A stretch of DNA of 64,000 bases from the NCBI RefSeq assembly GCF_009674775.1, contig NZ_WKKE01000008.1, positions 1 through 64,000 of the forward strand. The letters are read 5' to 3'. The translations under genes and the position numbers were made by a program. Positions 1 through 7,108 of this stretch are shown here, in pieces. The notes beneath the pieces are model-generated. The model did no database searches, had not been told where the DNA came from, and worked only from the letters and a program-made list of their open reading frames with translations. This DNA is from Flavobacterium sp. LC2016-23. GTDB taxonomy: Bacteria; Bacteroidota; Bacteroidia; Flavobacteriales; Flavobacteriaceae. Position 1 is the first letter of the stretch, and each line of letters starts with the position of its first letter.

Positions 1-325
1 CTTTACCAAAATTTGATTTTATACCTGCAATGGCTTCCCGCATCAGATCATGACCCCACTTTTTATCGCGATAATTGGCATCTACGACCACTCTCCCGAT
101 TGACGCATGATCGAAAGTGATACCGGCATCAAACAAACGTGAATACGCAACAATTTTACCGTCAAATTCACCGATCAGGTGTAATGCAAGTTTGTCTTTG
201 CCGTCAAGATCCAAATAAACACAATTTTGCTCTACGACAAAGATCTCACTTCTGACTTTGAGCAAATCATATAACTCATGTACGGTTAAGGCCTCAAAAG
301 ACTTTATTTTCCATTTTAATTCCAT
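1..325 (-). CDS. elaA: ElaA-type GNAT N-acetyltransferase, 5' part only
   Basis: I translated this stretch by hand: 108 codons run open from an ATG at 323-325 to the window edge, so the C-terminal third is missing. The protein begins MELKWKIKSFEAL and has the ElaA hallmark VRSEIFVVEQNCVYLDLDG (about residues 25-43) followed by the strand IGEFDGKIVAYSRLF. The acetyl-CoA loop appears as SIGRVVVDANYRDKKWGHDL. ElaA proteins are single-domain GNAT acyltransferases of about 150 residues with poorly known substrates. A possible promoter -7 box (TAATTTTG) lies at 382-389 on the minus strand. The family call is firm; the substrate is unknown. Confidence 0.85.
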   Translation of the reverse strand, partial: MELKWKIKSFEALTVHELYDLLKVRSEIFVVEQNCVYLDLDGKDKLALHLIGEFDGKIVAYSRLFDAGITFDHASIGRVVVDANYRDKKWGHDLMREAIAGIKSNFGK

Positions 326-381
326 TTAGCTTTTGTTTGTTGTTTTGGGTTTATTGTTTTGTTGTCTTAATTTGCTTAAAG

Positions 382-389
382 CAAAATTA
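382..389 (-). promoter_or_regulatory. candidate -7 element of the elaA promoter
   Basis: The minus strand reads TAATTTTG, matching the Bacteroidota TAnnTTTG -7 consensus, about 56 nt before the ATG at 325. No TTG was seen at the usual -33 spacing, so support is limited. Confidence 0.35.
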
Positions 390-409
390 CACTAAATATT
401 ATCAAATAG

Positions 410-440
410 AAATCCCGATTGCAGTTTGCAACCGGGATTT
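410..440 (-). terminator. stem-loop terminator downstream of the two-gene cassette
   Basis: AAATCCCG (410-417) pairs with CGGGATTT (433-440), and an inner TTGCA/TGCAA pairing continues the stem around a 3-nt loop, with one mismatch between the two parts. It lies just after the stop of the 463-1068 gene and before elaA; the minus-strand continuation is T-rich. The right arm and its flank are repeated at about 1643-1683. Confidence 0.65.
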
Positions 441-462
441 ATTATGAAGCTTGAAAAAAAAA

Positions 463-1068
463 TTATCCTACCACTCTTCCTAAAGTAAATTTACAACTTT
501 CAGGATATGCACTTCCATTATCCATCCAGAGCTTAAATTGCATATTGTTGAATAAATCACATGGCGTAATTGTAAAATCTTTGATTTCAATTTCTCGATT
601 TAAAACTTTAGGAACTATCTCATTAATAAACCAAGAGTTATGAGTTATCAAAAGCGATTTTTCTAAACCAGTGACAGCCAGTGGTGACAAAAGCAATTCC
701 ATAAGCTCTTTGTCATCTTGATAATTTTCAGCAAATTCCTTAAAATTATATTGAGATGCTCCCGAATTGTCGATACAATTTACAAAGTCAGACAATGTTG
801 GAATAAACCTATTGAGATAATCCGGTAAAATATGATCTTGCTCGCAAAGGTCTTTTACATTTACCACTTTATTATCACTGTTGATTATTGTATGGCCAAA
901 AATGGGGACAATTACTCTTTTAATTCCCCACATCGTATGCAAAATTCTATGTCTGTTATCGCTGCACAGTTCTTTAGTGCTATCCATTAAGTCATGGATT
1001 TTAAGATAATCATCGATCACACCACCGCGTTTTCGAACTGATATTTGAGAATGTATAACTGAATTCAT
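463..1068 (-). CDS. uncharacterised protein, DUF6915-like
   Basis: A 201-residue soluble protein with no signal peptide or membrane segment. Its N-terminal half has a recognisable block: an SVRKRGG start, then YLKIHDLMDSTKELCSDNRHRILH (residues about 21-44), TIINSDNKVV, and VKDLCEQDHILPDYLNRFIP. From memory this resembles DUF6915 proteins, small His-rich proteins of unknown function. The conserved HD, NRHR and EQDH residues suggest a polar or metal-binding site, which is inference. It is the second gene of a two-gene unit: the stop of the 1071-1499 gene lies 2 nt before this ATG (1066-1068), so translation is probably coupled. A stem-loop at 410-440 follows it. Confidence 0.7.
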   Translation of the reverse strand: MNSVIHSQISVRKRGGVIDDYLKIHDLMDSTKELCSDNRHRILHTMWGIKRVIVPIFGHTIINSDNKVVNVKDLCEQDHILPDYLNRFIPTLSDFVNCIDNSGASQYNFKEFAENYQDDKELMELLLSPLAVTGLEKSLLITHNSWFINEIVPKVLNREIEIKDFTITPCDLFNNMQFKLWMDNGSAYPESCKFTLGRVVG

Positions 1069-1070
1069 CT

Positions 1071-1499
1071 TTAAAATTCTCCTAATTCTGATTCTTCCAA
1101 ATTAAAATCATCCGGATTCAATACAACATCATCTTGGTACTCTACAATATCATGAAATGTTATATTTAAAATTTCATAAATCTTTTTAGCTTGTTCGGCT
1201 GAAATAACATCAGGAAAATCAAAATAATACTTGTCTTCGATCTTTATATTGAATTCGGAACTAAAAAAGTCTTCAAACTTCTGATATACTTCATCATAAT
1301 TGTCATTATAAAAAAAGAAATCTACTACGTTCATTCCTCCAAAATTTTGAATTGAAAGAATATCCTGTTTTACTTTTTCATTTTTTGCTTCATCCAAATT
1401 ATTAAAAGAACCTACTATACTTCCTATTTCCCCTTCTGCTGATTCAAAAGCTTCATCAGTGTAAAAAAAACCTTTTTTATGAATTACAAATTTTGCCAT
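1071..1499 (-). CDS. small acidic hypothetical protein
   Basis: A 142-residue cytoplasmic protein, not recognised. It is rich in Asp, Glu, Phe and Tyr with an acidic tail (LNPDDFNLEESELGEF). There is no signal peptide, membrane segment or known motif. It starts at an ATG at 1497-1499 and ends 2 nt before the downstream DUF6915-like gene, so the two form an operon. Small acidic proteins of this kind are often immunity or antidote partners, but nothing here proves that. A candidate -7 box (TATTTTTG) lies at 1577-1584 on the minus strand. Confidence 0.65.
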   Translation of the reverse strand: MAKFVIHKKGFFYTDEAFESAEGEIGSIVGSFNNLDEAKNEKVKQDILSIQNFGGMNVVDFFFYNDNYDEVYQKFEDFFSSEFNIKIEDKYYFDFPDVISAEQAKKIYEILNITFHDIVEYQDDVVLNPDDFNLEESELGEF

Positions 1500-1576
1500 C
1501 TCTATTGAACATTTAATATATTATTTTATGTATTTTCCTTATCTGCATTACACCGTAAGGTTTTCTTTTAGAAATA

Positions 1577-1584
1577 CAAAAATA
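1577..1584 (-). promoter_or_regulatory. candidate -7 element for the two-gene cassette
   Basis: The minus strand reads TATTTTTG, fitting TAnnTTTG, about 78 nt upstream of the ATG at 1499. No well-spaced -33 TTG was found. Confidence 0.35.
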
Positions 1585-1642
1585 GTAAAAAAGCTACAAA
1601 TATTAAAAAAAGTAAGAAATTTAGAAAAAATATCGATATCAA

Positions 1643-1683
1643 GTTGCAACCGGGATTTTTATCAGATCTTAAAAATTATCTTA
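1643..1683. repeat. orphan copy of the terminator right arm
   Basis: TTGCAACCGGGATTT followed by an AT-rich tail (ending AAAAATTATCTTA) repeats, with a few differences, the sequence at 426-470 that forms the right arm and flank of the stem-loop downstream of the cassette. The matching left arm (AAATCCCG) is absent here, so this copy cannot form the hairpin. The two copies bracket the 463-1499 gene pair. Confidence 0.6.
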
Positions 1684-1725
1684 TTTTTTCTTCATGACAA
1701 TTTCCATGCTTTTTATATGCTAACC

Positions 1726-2697
1726 CTATCTTTTCTCCACTTTAACCGATTTGATTATCGCTTCCAGTTCTAACATCAGATCCCGTTCCTGGTAGGACGG
1801 GGAATAACAGAATCCTTCAATGACCAGAATTCGATTGTAAGCCTCATCAATAATGGCATAATTAATAAAGGGGCCAGTCATAAAATCATTTCTTAATTCC
1901 CAGGTTCCCTTGGTTTCGAATGTCTTTTTACCGTCAAGTTCGGTAATTGAAAAATAAGGCGCATACGCTTCTCCGGTAATCATTTGTGTGTTGGGTTCAC
2001 GGCCTTTTATATAGCGCCCTACAGAATCCCTCATCTGAACGATACTTTCCACCACATTAGATCCCTGTTTTAGCTTTTGCAGCGGTATCTGATAAATAAG
2101 CAGACTTGTATTGCCACTGATAATCTCTTTTTTGAGCCAGATAAAGTTCTTTTTATGAAGCATGTATTCATACCCCGACGGAATCTGTAAATTGATATGA
2201 AATTTGTTCTTAATGACTGCCGGATTCAGTAATGATTTTCCATTGTCCTGTTGGATTTTCTGAATTTCGGAGTCGCGAATTACCTTAATAATCTGAGCGG
2301 AATTAAATTCGATACTGCAGATAATATCATCGATTGATTTGGCATAAATTCGAAATGTATTGTGAGGCAGTGATTTAGAATTGTGTTTGATTTCAAACTT
2401 GTCCGCTGCTGTTTTTTTGACCACAATGATACTGCGGCTGTCGGTCACAAATCCCTCCAGGAGTTTGGCGGGATACTGGTTGATGGTAAACAAAGGTTCT
2501 TCCTGTGTAAGTCCGAGAACCGGAGAGGCAAATTTATTTCGAATACTGTCGCCTACTTCGCCATACCATAACTGGTCGTCTATGATAATCGATATGGTAT
2601 TTGTTTTGCCGGATACGGGCTGTTCCTGTTTTTCGCCTTTAAAACAAGAAACAAACAGACACGAAAGTATAAGGCATAAAAAATGGGTTTTATTCAT
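1726..2697 (-). CDS. DUF4837 family lipoprotein
   Basis: A 323-residue lipoprotein. The N-terminus MNKTHFLCLILSCLFVSC is a lipoprotein signal with a lipobox ending at Cys18, followed by FKGEKQEQPV. The body starts with ISIIIDDQLWYGEVGDSIRN and contains the DSRSIIVV strand and a C-terminal GPFINYAIIDEAYNRILVIE block, which I recognise as the Bacteroidota-restricted DUF4837 family. Its function is unknown; envelope location follows from the lipobox. The gene sits 46 bp downstream of the lytic transglycosylase gene on the same strand, with a -7 like box (TAAATTTG) in the gap, so it may be transcribed both by read-through and from its own promoter. Confidence 0.8.
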   Translation of the reverse strand: MNKTHFLCLILSCLFVSCFKGEKQEQPVSGKTNTISIIIDDQLWYGEVGDSIRNKFASPVLGLTQEEPLFTINQYPAKLLEGFVTDSRSIIVVKKTAADKFEIKHNSKSLPHNTFRIYAKSIDDIICSIEFNSAQIIKVIRDSEIQKIQQDNGKSLLNPAVIKNKFHINLQIPSGYEYMLHKKNFIWLKKEIISGNTSLLIYQIPLQKLKQGSNVVESIVQMRDSVGRYIKGREPNTQMITGEAYAPYFSITELDGKKTFETKGTWELRNDFMTGPFINYAIIDEAYNRILVIEGFCYSPSYQERDLMLELEAIIKSVKVEKR

Positions 2698-2721
2698 TTT
2701 TATAATTTATGAAATAAAACC

Positions 2722-2729
2722 CAAATTTA
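2722..2729 (-). promoter_or_regulatory. candidate -7 element of the DUF4837 gene
   Basis: The minus strand reads TAAATTTG in the gap between mltD and the DUF4837 gene, 24 nt before its ATG. Any -33 element would lie inside the 3' end of mltD. Confidence 0.4.
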
Positions 2730-2743
2730 GTTAAGATTTTTTA

Positions 2744-4573
2744 TTATCCGTTTATTTTAAGTTTCATTCCCGGTTTTAAATCATCATCTTTAATACCATT
2801 CCACTTTTTAATATCTGAAATCGTAACTCCAGGGTATTTTTTGGAAATGCTGTATAATGAATCTCCTTTTTTCACATAATAATCTTCACCAAGCTTTTTA
2901 GCTGATACTCCTTTTTTCTTAAATGAATCTATTGAATTTGAAGCAATAGCTGTCGTTTCGGTTGTTGTTTCTTCAACAACAGGAGCGTTTTTAGAAACTA
3001 TCAATGTTTTTCCTAAACCAATATTGTTTGAAGTCAGATTATTTAACTCTTTCAGGTCAGCAATAGTCGTACCGAATTTTTTAGCAATACTTCCTAAATT
3101 ATCTCCGGATGCAACCGTATATTCCTGAGAAGGTGCAGCAGTTTTTTCTTTGTTGTCCGCAACTGCAATGGCTTCTTCAGCTGATTTTTTATCGATTAAC
3201 GGTGCTTTAAGCTCTTTCGGGCCTTTAACAATCGAATCGTTAGACTTAATTTTCAATGTTTTACCAAGAGCAAGTGAGTTGGTTTTAAGATTGTTCCATT
3301 TCTTTAAGTCCAGAATAGAAACATCGTACTTATCTGCTATAGTTCCTAAGTTATCCCCTTTACGAACTTTGTAAAACTGAATGTCTTCGGCACTTTTCTC
3401 AAGTTTTGCTTTTGCTTTAGGTGAAACCTTCAAAGCCAGTTGTTTAGGAAGTCCTTTAAATTCAGACTGATGTTTTACGTAAGCGTAAATTTTATCTTCA
3501 TTGGAAACAAATGTGGCGATTTTATCTTTCGGTAAACGCAGGTAGTGTTCTTCGTTTTGATAAAACGGAATTACGTTTAGTTTGTATGAAGGATTTAAAA
3601 GTTGAATTTGTGATTGTGGCATGTCTAACAAATCAGCAATTTGTTTGAATGACATTTGAGATTTAACCTGAACAGTGTCGGTCTCGAAATTCTTAAGAAC
3701 TGCTCTTTCCGGATTGATTCCGTGTTCTTTATGATATTCAAAAAGATACATTGTGGCTAAAAAAGCAGGAACATACCCCTGAGTTTCTTTTGGAAGATGG
3801 TTTCGAATGTCCCAGTATTTTGTTTTTCCTCCTGAACGGCGAATGGCTTTGCTTACATTTCCCGGACCTGAGTTATAAGAGGCTAAAACAAGTTCCCAAT
3901 CTCCAAAAATATTGAACATTTTGGTCATGTATTGTGAACAGGCTGCTGTAGCTTTGAGCGGATCGCTGCGTTCGTCAATGTATGAATCGATTTTAAGAGC
4001 GTATTGTTTTCCGGTTCCGTACATAAACTGCCAGAGACCGGTGGCGCCCATTTTAGAAACTGCTTTAGGGTTTAAAGCAGATTCTACAACGGCTAGATAT
4101 TTAATTTCAAGAGGAACATTCTGTTTTGCAAAAGCATCCTCAAAAATTGGAAAATAATATTCTGATAAAGACATTAAGCGTGAGAACGACTTTTTTCGAT
4201 TCTTAAGAAACGATTTTATAATGTTCTCAAGGCCCTGATTGTATTCAATTTCAAAAGGTGATTTCTCATTCATGGCCTGAAGTCGCTGTTTGAGCAACTC
4301 GGTTGGCAGTTCTTCATCTACAGAAACATCTGAATTGATGGTTTGAATGTCTTTGGTCAAATCATCGTAGATGTCAAGGCTTACGAGTTCGTTCATCCAG
4401 AGACTGTCTACACAGGTAGCCATATTGTCTTTTTTGAAAGAATTCTTTACCGAATCCAGGTACGATAGTTTTACTTCAGGTTTAATTTGAACCTCTGAAC
4501 TTGACACATCTTGTGCAAACGCAGCGATCGAAAAAAAAACGGAAACCACTAAGGAAATTTTTCTTACAATCAT
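2744..4573 (-). CDS. mltD: MltD-like membrane-bound lytic murein transglycosylase with three LysM domains
   Basis: Cleaves the MurNAc-GlcNAc linkage of peptidoglycan to form 1,6-anhydro ends. The family 1 SLT domain spans about residues 130-300: the catalytic Glu lies in AVVESALNPKAVS (E164), followed by GATGLWQFM and the LASYNSGPGNV motif. Three C-terminal LysM peptidoglycan-binding modules begin YKVRKGDNLG, YTVASGDNLG and YYVKKGDSLY and end near the C-terminus. I chose the ATG at 4573 because MIVRKISLVVSVFFSIAAFAQ is a complete signal peptide; an in-frame ATG at 4603 adds ten residues and cannot be excluded. A candidate -7 box lies at 4628-4635. It is followed by the DUF4837 lipoprotein gene. 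Confidence 0.92.
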   Translation of the reverse strand: MIVRKISLVVSVFFSIAAFAQDVSSSEVQIKPEVKLSYLDSVKNSFKKDNMATCVDSLWMNELVSLDIYDDLTKDIQTINSDVSVDEELPTELLKQRLQAMNEKSPFEIEYNQGLENIIKSFLKNRKKSFSRLMSLSEYYFPIFEDAFAKQNVPLEIKYLAVVESALNPKAVSKMGATGLWQFMYGTGKQYALKIDSYIDERSDPLKATAACSQYMTKMFNIFGDWELVLASYNSGPGNVSKAIRRSGGKTKYWDIRNHLPKETQGYVPAFLATMYLFEYHKEHGINPERAVLKNFETDTVQVKSQMSFKQIADLLDMPQSQIQLLNPSYKLNVIPFYQNEEHYLRLPKDKIATFVSNEDKIYAYVKHQSEFKGLPKQLALKVSPKAKAKLEKSAEDIQFYKVRKGDNLGTIADKYDVSILDLKKWNNLKTNSLALGKTLKIKSNDSIVKGPKELKAPLIDKKSAEEAIAVADNKEKTAAPSQEYTVASGDNLGSIAKKFGTTIADLKELNNLTSNNIGLGKTLIVSKNAPVVEETTTETTAIASNSIDSFKKKGVSAKKLGEDYYVKKGDSLYSISKKYPGVTISDIKKWNGIKDDDLKPGMKLKING

Positions 4574-4627
4574 ATAACATTTTATTAAAATCCTATAATT
4601 CAAACAATTACAAGGATTGTATTTTTA

Positions 4628-4635
4628 CAAACTTA
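4628..4635 (-). promoter_or_regulatory. candidate -7 element of mltD
   Basis: The minus strand reads TAAGTTTG, 24 nt before the upper ATG (4603) and 54 nt before the preferred ATG (4573). No convincing -33 element was seen. Confidence 0.4.
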
Positions 4636-4682
4636 AGACCTTTGTGGAAGAAAAATATCAAAAAAAATGTTAATTGTGATAT

Positions 4683-5870
4683 TTAGTCTAAAATCGCAGC
4701 GATTCCAGGCAGTACTTTTCCTTCCAGCATTTCAAGCATAGCACCTCCACCTGTGGACACATAACTCATTTTATGTTCGAAGCCAAATTGCTTCACAGCA
4801 GCAACAGAATCACCACCACCCACTAATGAGAAAGCCCCGTTTTGTGTGGCCTCAGCGATATAATCACCAAGAGCAATTGTTCCTTTGGCGAAGGACTCCA
4901 TTTCGAAAACTCCTAATGGACCATTCCATAAAATCGTTTTAGATTCCAAGATTACTTTCTTGAAATTTTCCAAAGATTTAGGACCTGCGTCAAGACCTTG
5001 CCATCCGTCAGGAATTTCTCTCACATCAACAATTTTGGTATTGGCTGTATTTGAAAAATCATCTGCTGCCACTACATCAACAGGAATGTGAACCTGTACT
5101 CCTTTTTCTTTGGCTAATCTTAAAATTTCAAGTGCCAGTTCCTGTTTATCATCTTCACAGATTGATTCACCAATTTTACCACCCTGTGCTTTAATGAATG
5201 TAAAAGTCATACCGCCACCGATGATCATGTGATCTACTTTGTCAAGAATATTTTCGATAACCGTGATTTTAGAAGATACTTTAGATCCTCCTAGAACTGC
5301 TGTAACCGGTTTTTCGCTATTTTTAAGTACTTTATTTAAACTTTCTATTTCTTTTGCCAACAAGGTTCCAAAACATTTTTCAGTTGGGAAAAATTGAGCA
5401 ATAATAGTAGTTGAAGCATGCGCTCTGTGTGCCGTTCCGAAAGCGTCGTTTACGTAGATGTCTCCAAGTGAAGCCAATTCTTTTGCAAAAGCAACATCTC
5501 CGGCTTCTTCTTCAGCATGAAAACGTAAATTTTCCAATAATAAAACTTCTCCCGGTTTAAGCTCTTTTGCCGCAGTCTGAGCTGGTTCTCCCACACAATC
5601 AGCAGCAAATTTAACTTCTGCTCCTAAAATTTCTGAAGCTGTTTTTAAAATATGTTTTAATGAATATTTTTCTTCAACCCCTTTTGGTCTTCCTAAATGC
5701 GACATTAAAATCACGCTTCCTCCTTGTGCCAGAATAGCATCAATAGTCGGTTTAGCGGCTTCGATACGCGTAGCATCCGTTACCTTAAAATTTTCATCCA
5801 GCGGTACATTAAAGTCAACACGGATAATTGCTTTTTTATTTTTAAAATCGAAATCGTTTAAAGTTTTCAT
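4683..5870 (-). CDS. pgk: phosphoglycerate kinase
   Basis: Glycolytic enzyme that transfers phosphate from 1,3-bisphosphoglycerate to ADP; cytoplasmic. Its 395 residues match the normal bacterial length. Visible signatures are the PGK motif RVDFNVPLD (residues 17-25), the substrate-binding SHLGRPKG (57-64), [13 protein letters not shown], the hinge region with GGSKVSSKI, and the nucleotide loop [13 protein letters not shown] (from residue 351). The C-terminus has the usual [13 protein letters not shown] block. The start ATG follows a TATATTTG -7 box at 5903-5910. It stands between mltD and the spr cluster, separated from sprF by a strong terminator, so it is probably transcribed alone. Confidence 0.97.
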   Translation of the reverse strand: MKTLNDFDFKNKKAIIRVDFNVPLDENFKVTDATRIEAAKPTIDAILAQGGSVILMSHLGRPKGVEEKYSLKHILKTASEILGAEVKFAADCVGEPAQTAAKELKPGEVLLLENLRFHAEEEAGDVAFAKELASLGDIYVNDAFGTAHRAHASTTIIAQFFPTEKCFGTLLAKEIESLNKVLKNSEKPVTAVLGGSKVSSKITVIENILDKVDHMIIGGGMTFTFIKAQGGKIGESICEDDKQELALEILRLAKEKGVQVHIPVDVVAADDFSNTANTKIVDVREIPDGWQGLDAGPKSLENFKKVILESKTILWNGPLGVFEMESFAKGTIALGDYIAEATQNGAFSLVGGGDSVAAVKQFGFEHKMSYVSTGGGAMLEMLEGKVLPGIAAILD

Positions 5871-5902
5871 TTGATAAATTTTTAATTTTTTTGAAAGAAT
5901 AA

Positions 5903-5910
5903 CAAATATA
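5903..5910 (-). promoter_or_regulatory. candidate -7 element of pgk
   Basis: The minus strand reads TATATTTG, an exact TAnnTTTG match, 32 nt before the pgk ATG. No TTG at ideal -33 spacing. Confidence 0.45.
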
Positions 5911-6035
5911 GAACTTTTAGAGTAGTATTAAATTTGAAAAAAGCAAAAATAACGGATCAATAACAACGAAAACGTTGTAAATTAGGAAAAAAAACAAATT
6001 AATGGCAAAAATTGAAAAGGCTTTTGCTCTTTAAT

Positions 6036-6075
6036 AATAAAAGCTTACTGTATCAATCAACCGTAAGCTTTTATT
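6036..6075 (-). terminator. strong terminator after sprF, end of the spr operon
   Basis: A 13-bp perfect stem: AATAAAAGCTTAC (6036-6048) pairs with GTAAGCTTTTATT (6063-6075) around a 14-nt loop. It starts 12 nt after the sprF stop and is followed by an AT-rich tract, so it closes the spr transcription unit. Confidence 0.8.
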
Positions 6076-6087
6076 ATAAAGGTATTA

Positions 6088-7065
6088 TTAATCATGAACC
6101 GGACTTTGCGTACAAGGACAGTTACTGATTGAACCTAAGAAATCGAAACCAATAGTAATTGAGTGTGTACCGGTATTGTAGCTTCCAAGATCGTTGAACA
6201 TTACCTGATATGAATAGGCGAAGTAAAATTTAGACTTCATAAAACCAAGCATTGGCCCAAGCGATAATGGTTTTGGAAACTGATCATTTAAGAAACGGTA
6301 AGAAACACCGACCCAGTAGTAATCTTCGTAACGGTTAAAGCGTCTGTACTTAAAGTTGAAATCGGTTGTAGAACGCTGATCACTTGCAAAATACTGGTAG
6401 AATACAGATGGTTCGTATTCGATACGGCTATTTTCACCATCTTTAAAAACATATCCGGTATATACCTGATAATTAGAAAGTAACTCCGGTTCTATTCCTT
6501 TAAATTTGTCCACGTTTTTCTTTAAAACGTTATTCGCATTAAAACTGATATAAAAGCTTCTGTTACGATACAATCCACTAATATCGAAGTTATTGTTTGA
6601 ATTGTTACGATCCCCCAACAAAGCCGGGTTAAGAGTCACAGGCTCATTTGAATTATTCGTGAAATTCTCTGTTAAGATTCGAAACGTATTAAAGTTATAC
6701 GAAATACCTAATGAAAGATATTGTTTTGAAGTATAATCTAAAATAAGGTGGTGCGCAAAGGAAACTTTAGCACCGGTTTGTCTTGTATTACCATTACTAT
6801 CGTTGTACAATGATATACCCACACCAGAACGATCCAGCACGCGAAAATCGGCGTACACAGACTGGTTATCAGGAGCATCTTTTATTCCAACCCACTGCGT
6901 TAGACCATTGGCTCTAATTCGGAGATTATCACCAATACCAGCATAAGCAGGTGAGAGTATAAAAGGATTATCGGCCAAATATTGTGTAAACACCGGTAGG
7001 TTTAGCTCTTGGCTGTAACTTGTTGTTACAGCCATGAGTACTAAGGATAAAATAATTTTTTTCAT
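6088..7065 (-). CDS. sprF: SprF, PorP/SprF family outer-membrane protein of gliding motility
   Basis: In F. johnsoniae SprF is needed to deliver SprB to the cell surface through the type IX secretion system; the family forms outer-membrane beta-barrels. The protein is 325 residues from the ATG at 7063-7065, chosen because MKKIILSLVLMAVTTSYSQ is an ideal signal peptide. A longer frame opens at 7161 but overlaps sprB and puts 32 residues before the signal. Family features are QYLADNPFILSPAYAGIGDNLRIR near the N-terminus, then alternating amphipathic strands (YLSLGISYNF, FYISFNANNV, YYWVGVSYRF) and a terminal strand HSITIGFDF. It lies 43 bp downstream of sprB and ends the operon. Confidence 0.93.
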   Translation of the reverse strand: MKKIILSLVLMAVTTSYSQELNLPVFTQYLADNPFILSPAYAGIGDNLRIRANGLTQWVGIKDAPDNQSVYADFRVLDRSGVGISLYNDSNGNTRQTGAKVSFAHHLILDYTSKQYLSLGISYNFNTFRILTENFTNNSNEPVTLNPALLGDRNNSNNNFDISGLYRNRSFYISFNANNVLKKNVDKFKGIEPELLSNYQVYTGYVFKDGENSRIEYEPSVFYQYFASDQRSTTDFNFKYRRFNRYEDYYWVGVSYRFLNDQFPKPLSLGPMLGFMKSKFYFAYSYQVMFNDLGSYNTGTHSITIGFDFLGSISNCPCTQSPVHD

Positions 7066-7108
7066 TGTAATAATTTTTTTAGATAACATCATCGGGGCTA
7101 TAATTTTG

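Noticed and set aside
1528..1773. 81-codon plus-strand frame
   Set aside because: AT-rich composition, overlaps the 3' end of the DUF4837 gene and the orphan repeat arm; not credible as a gene.
4653..4684. Hairpin AAATATCA/TGATATTT at the end of pgk as a terminator
   Set aside because: All A/T except one pair per arm, 16-nt loop, and it overlaps the pgk stop; too weak to claim.
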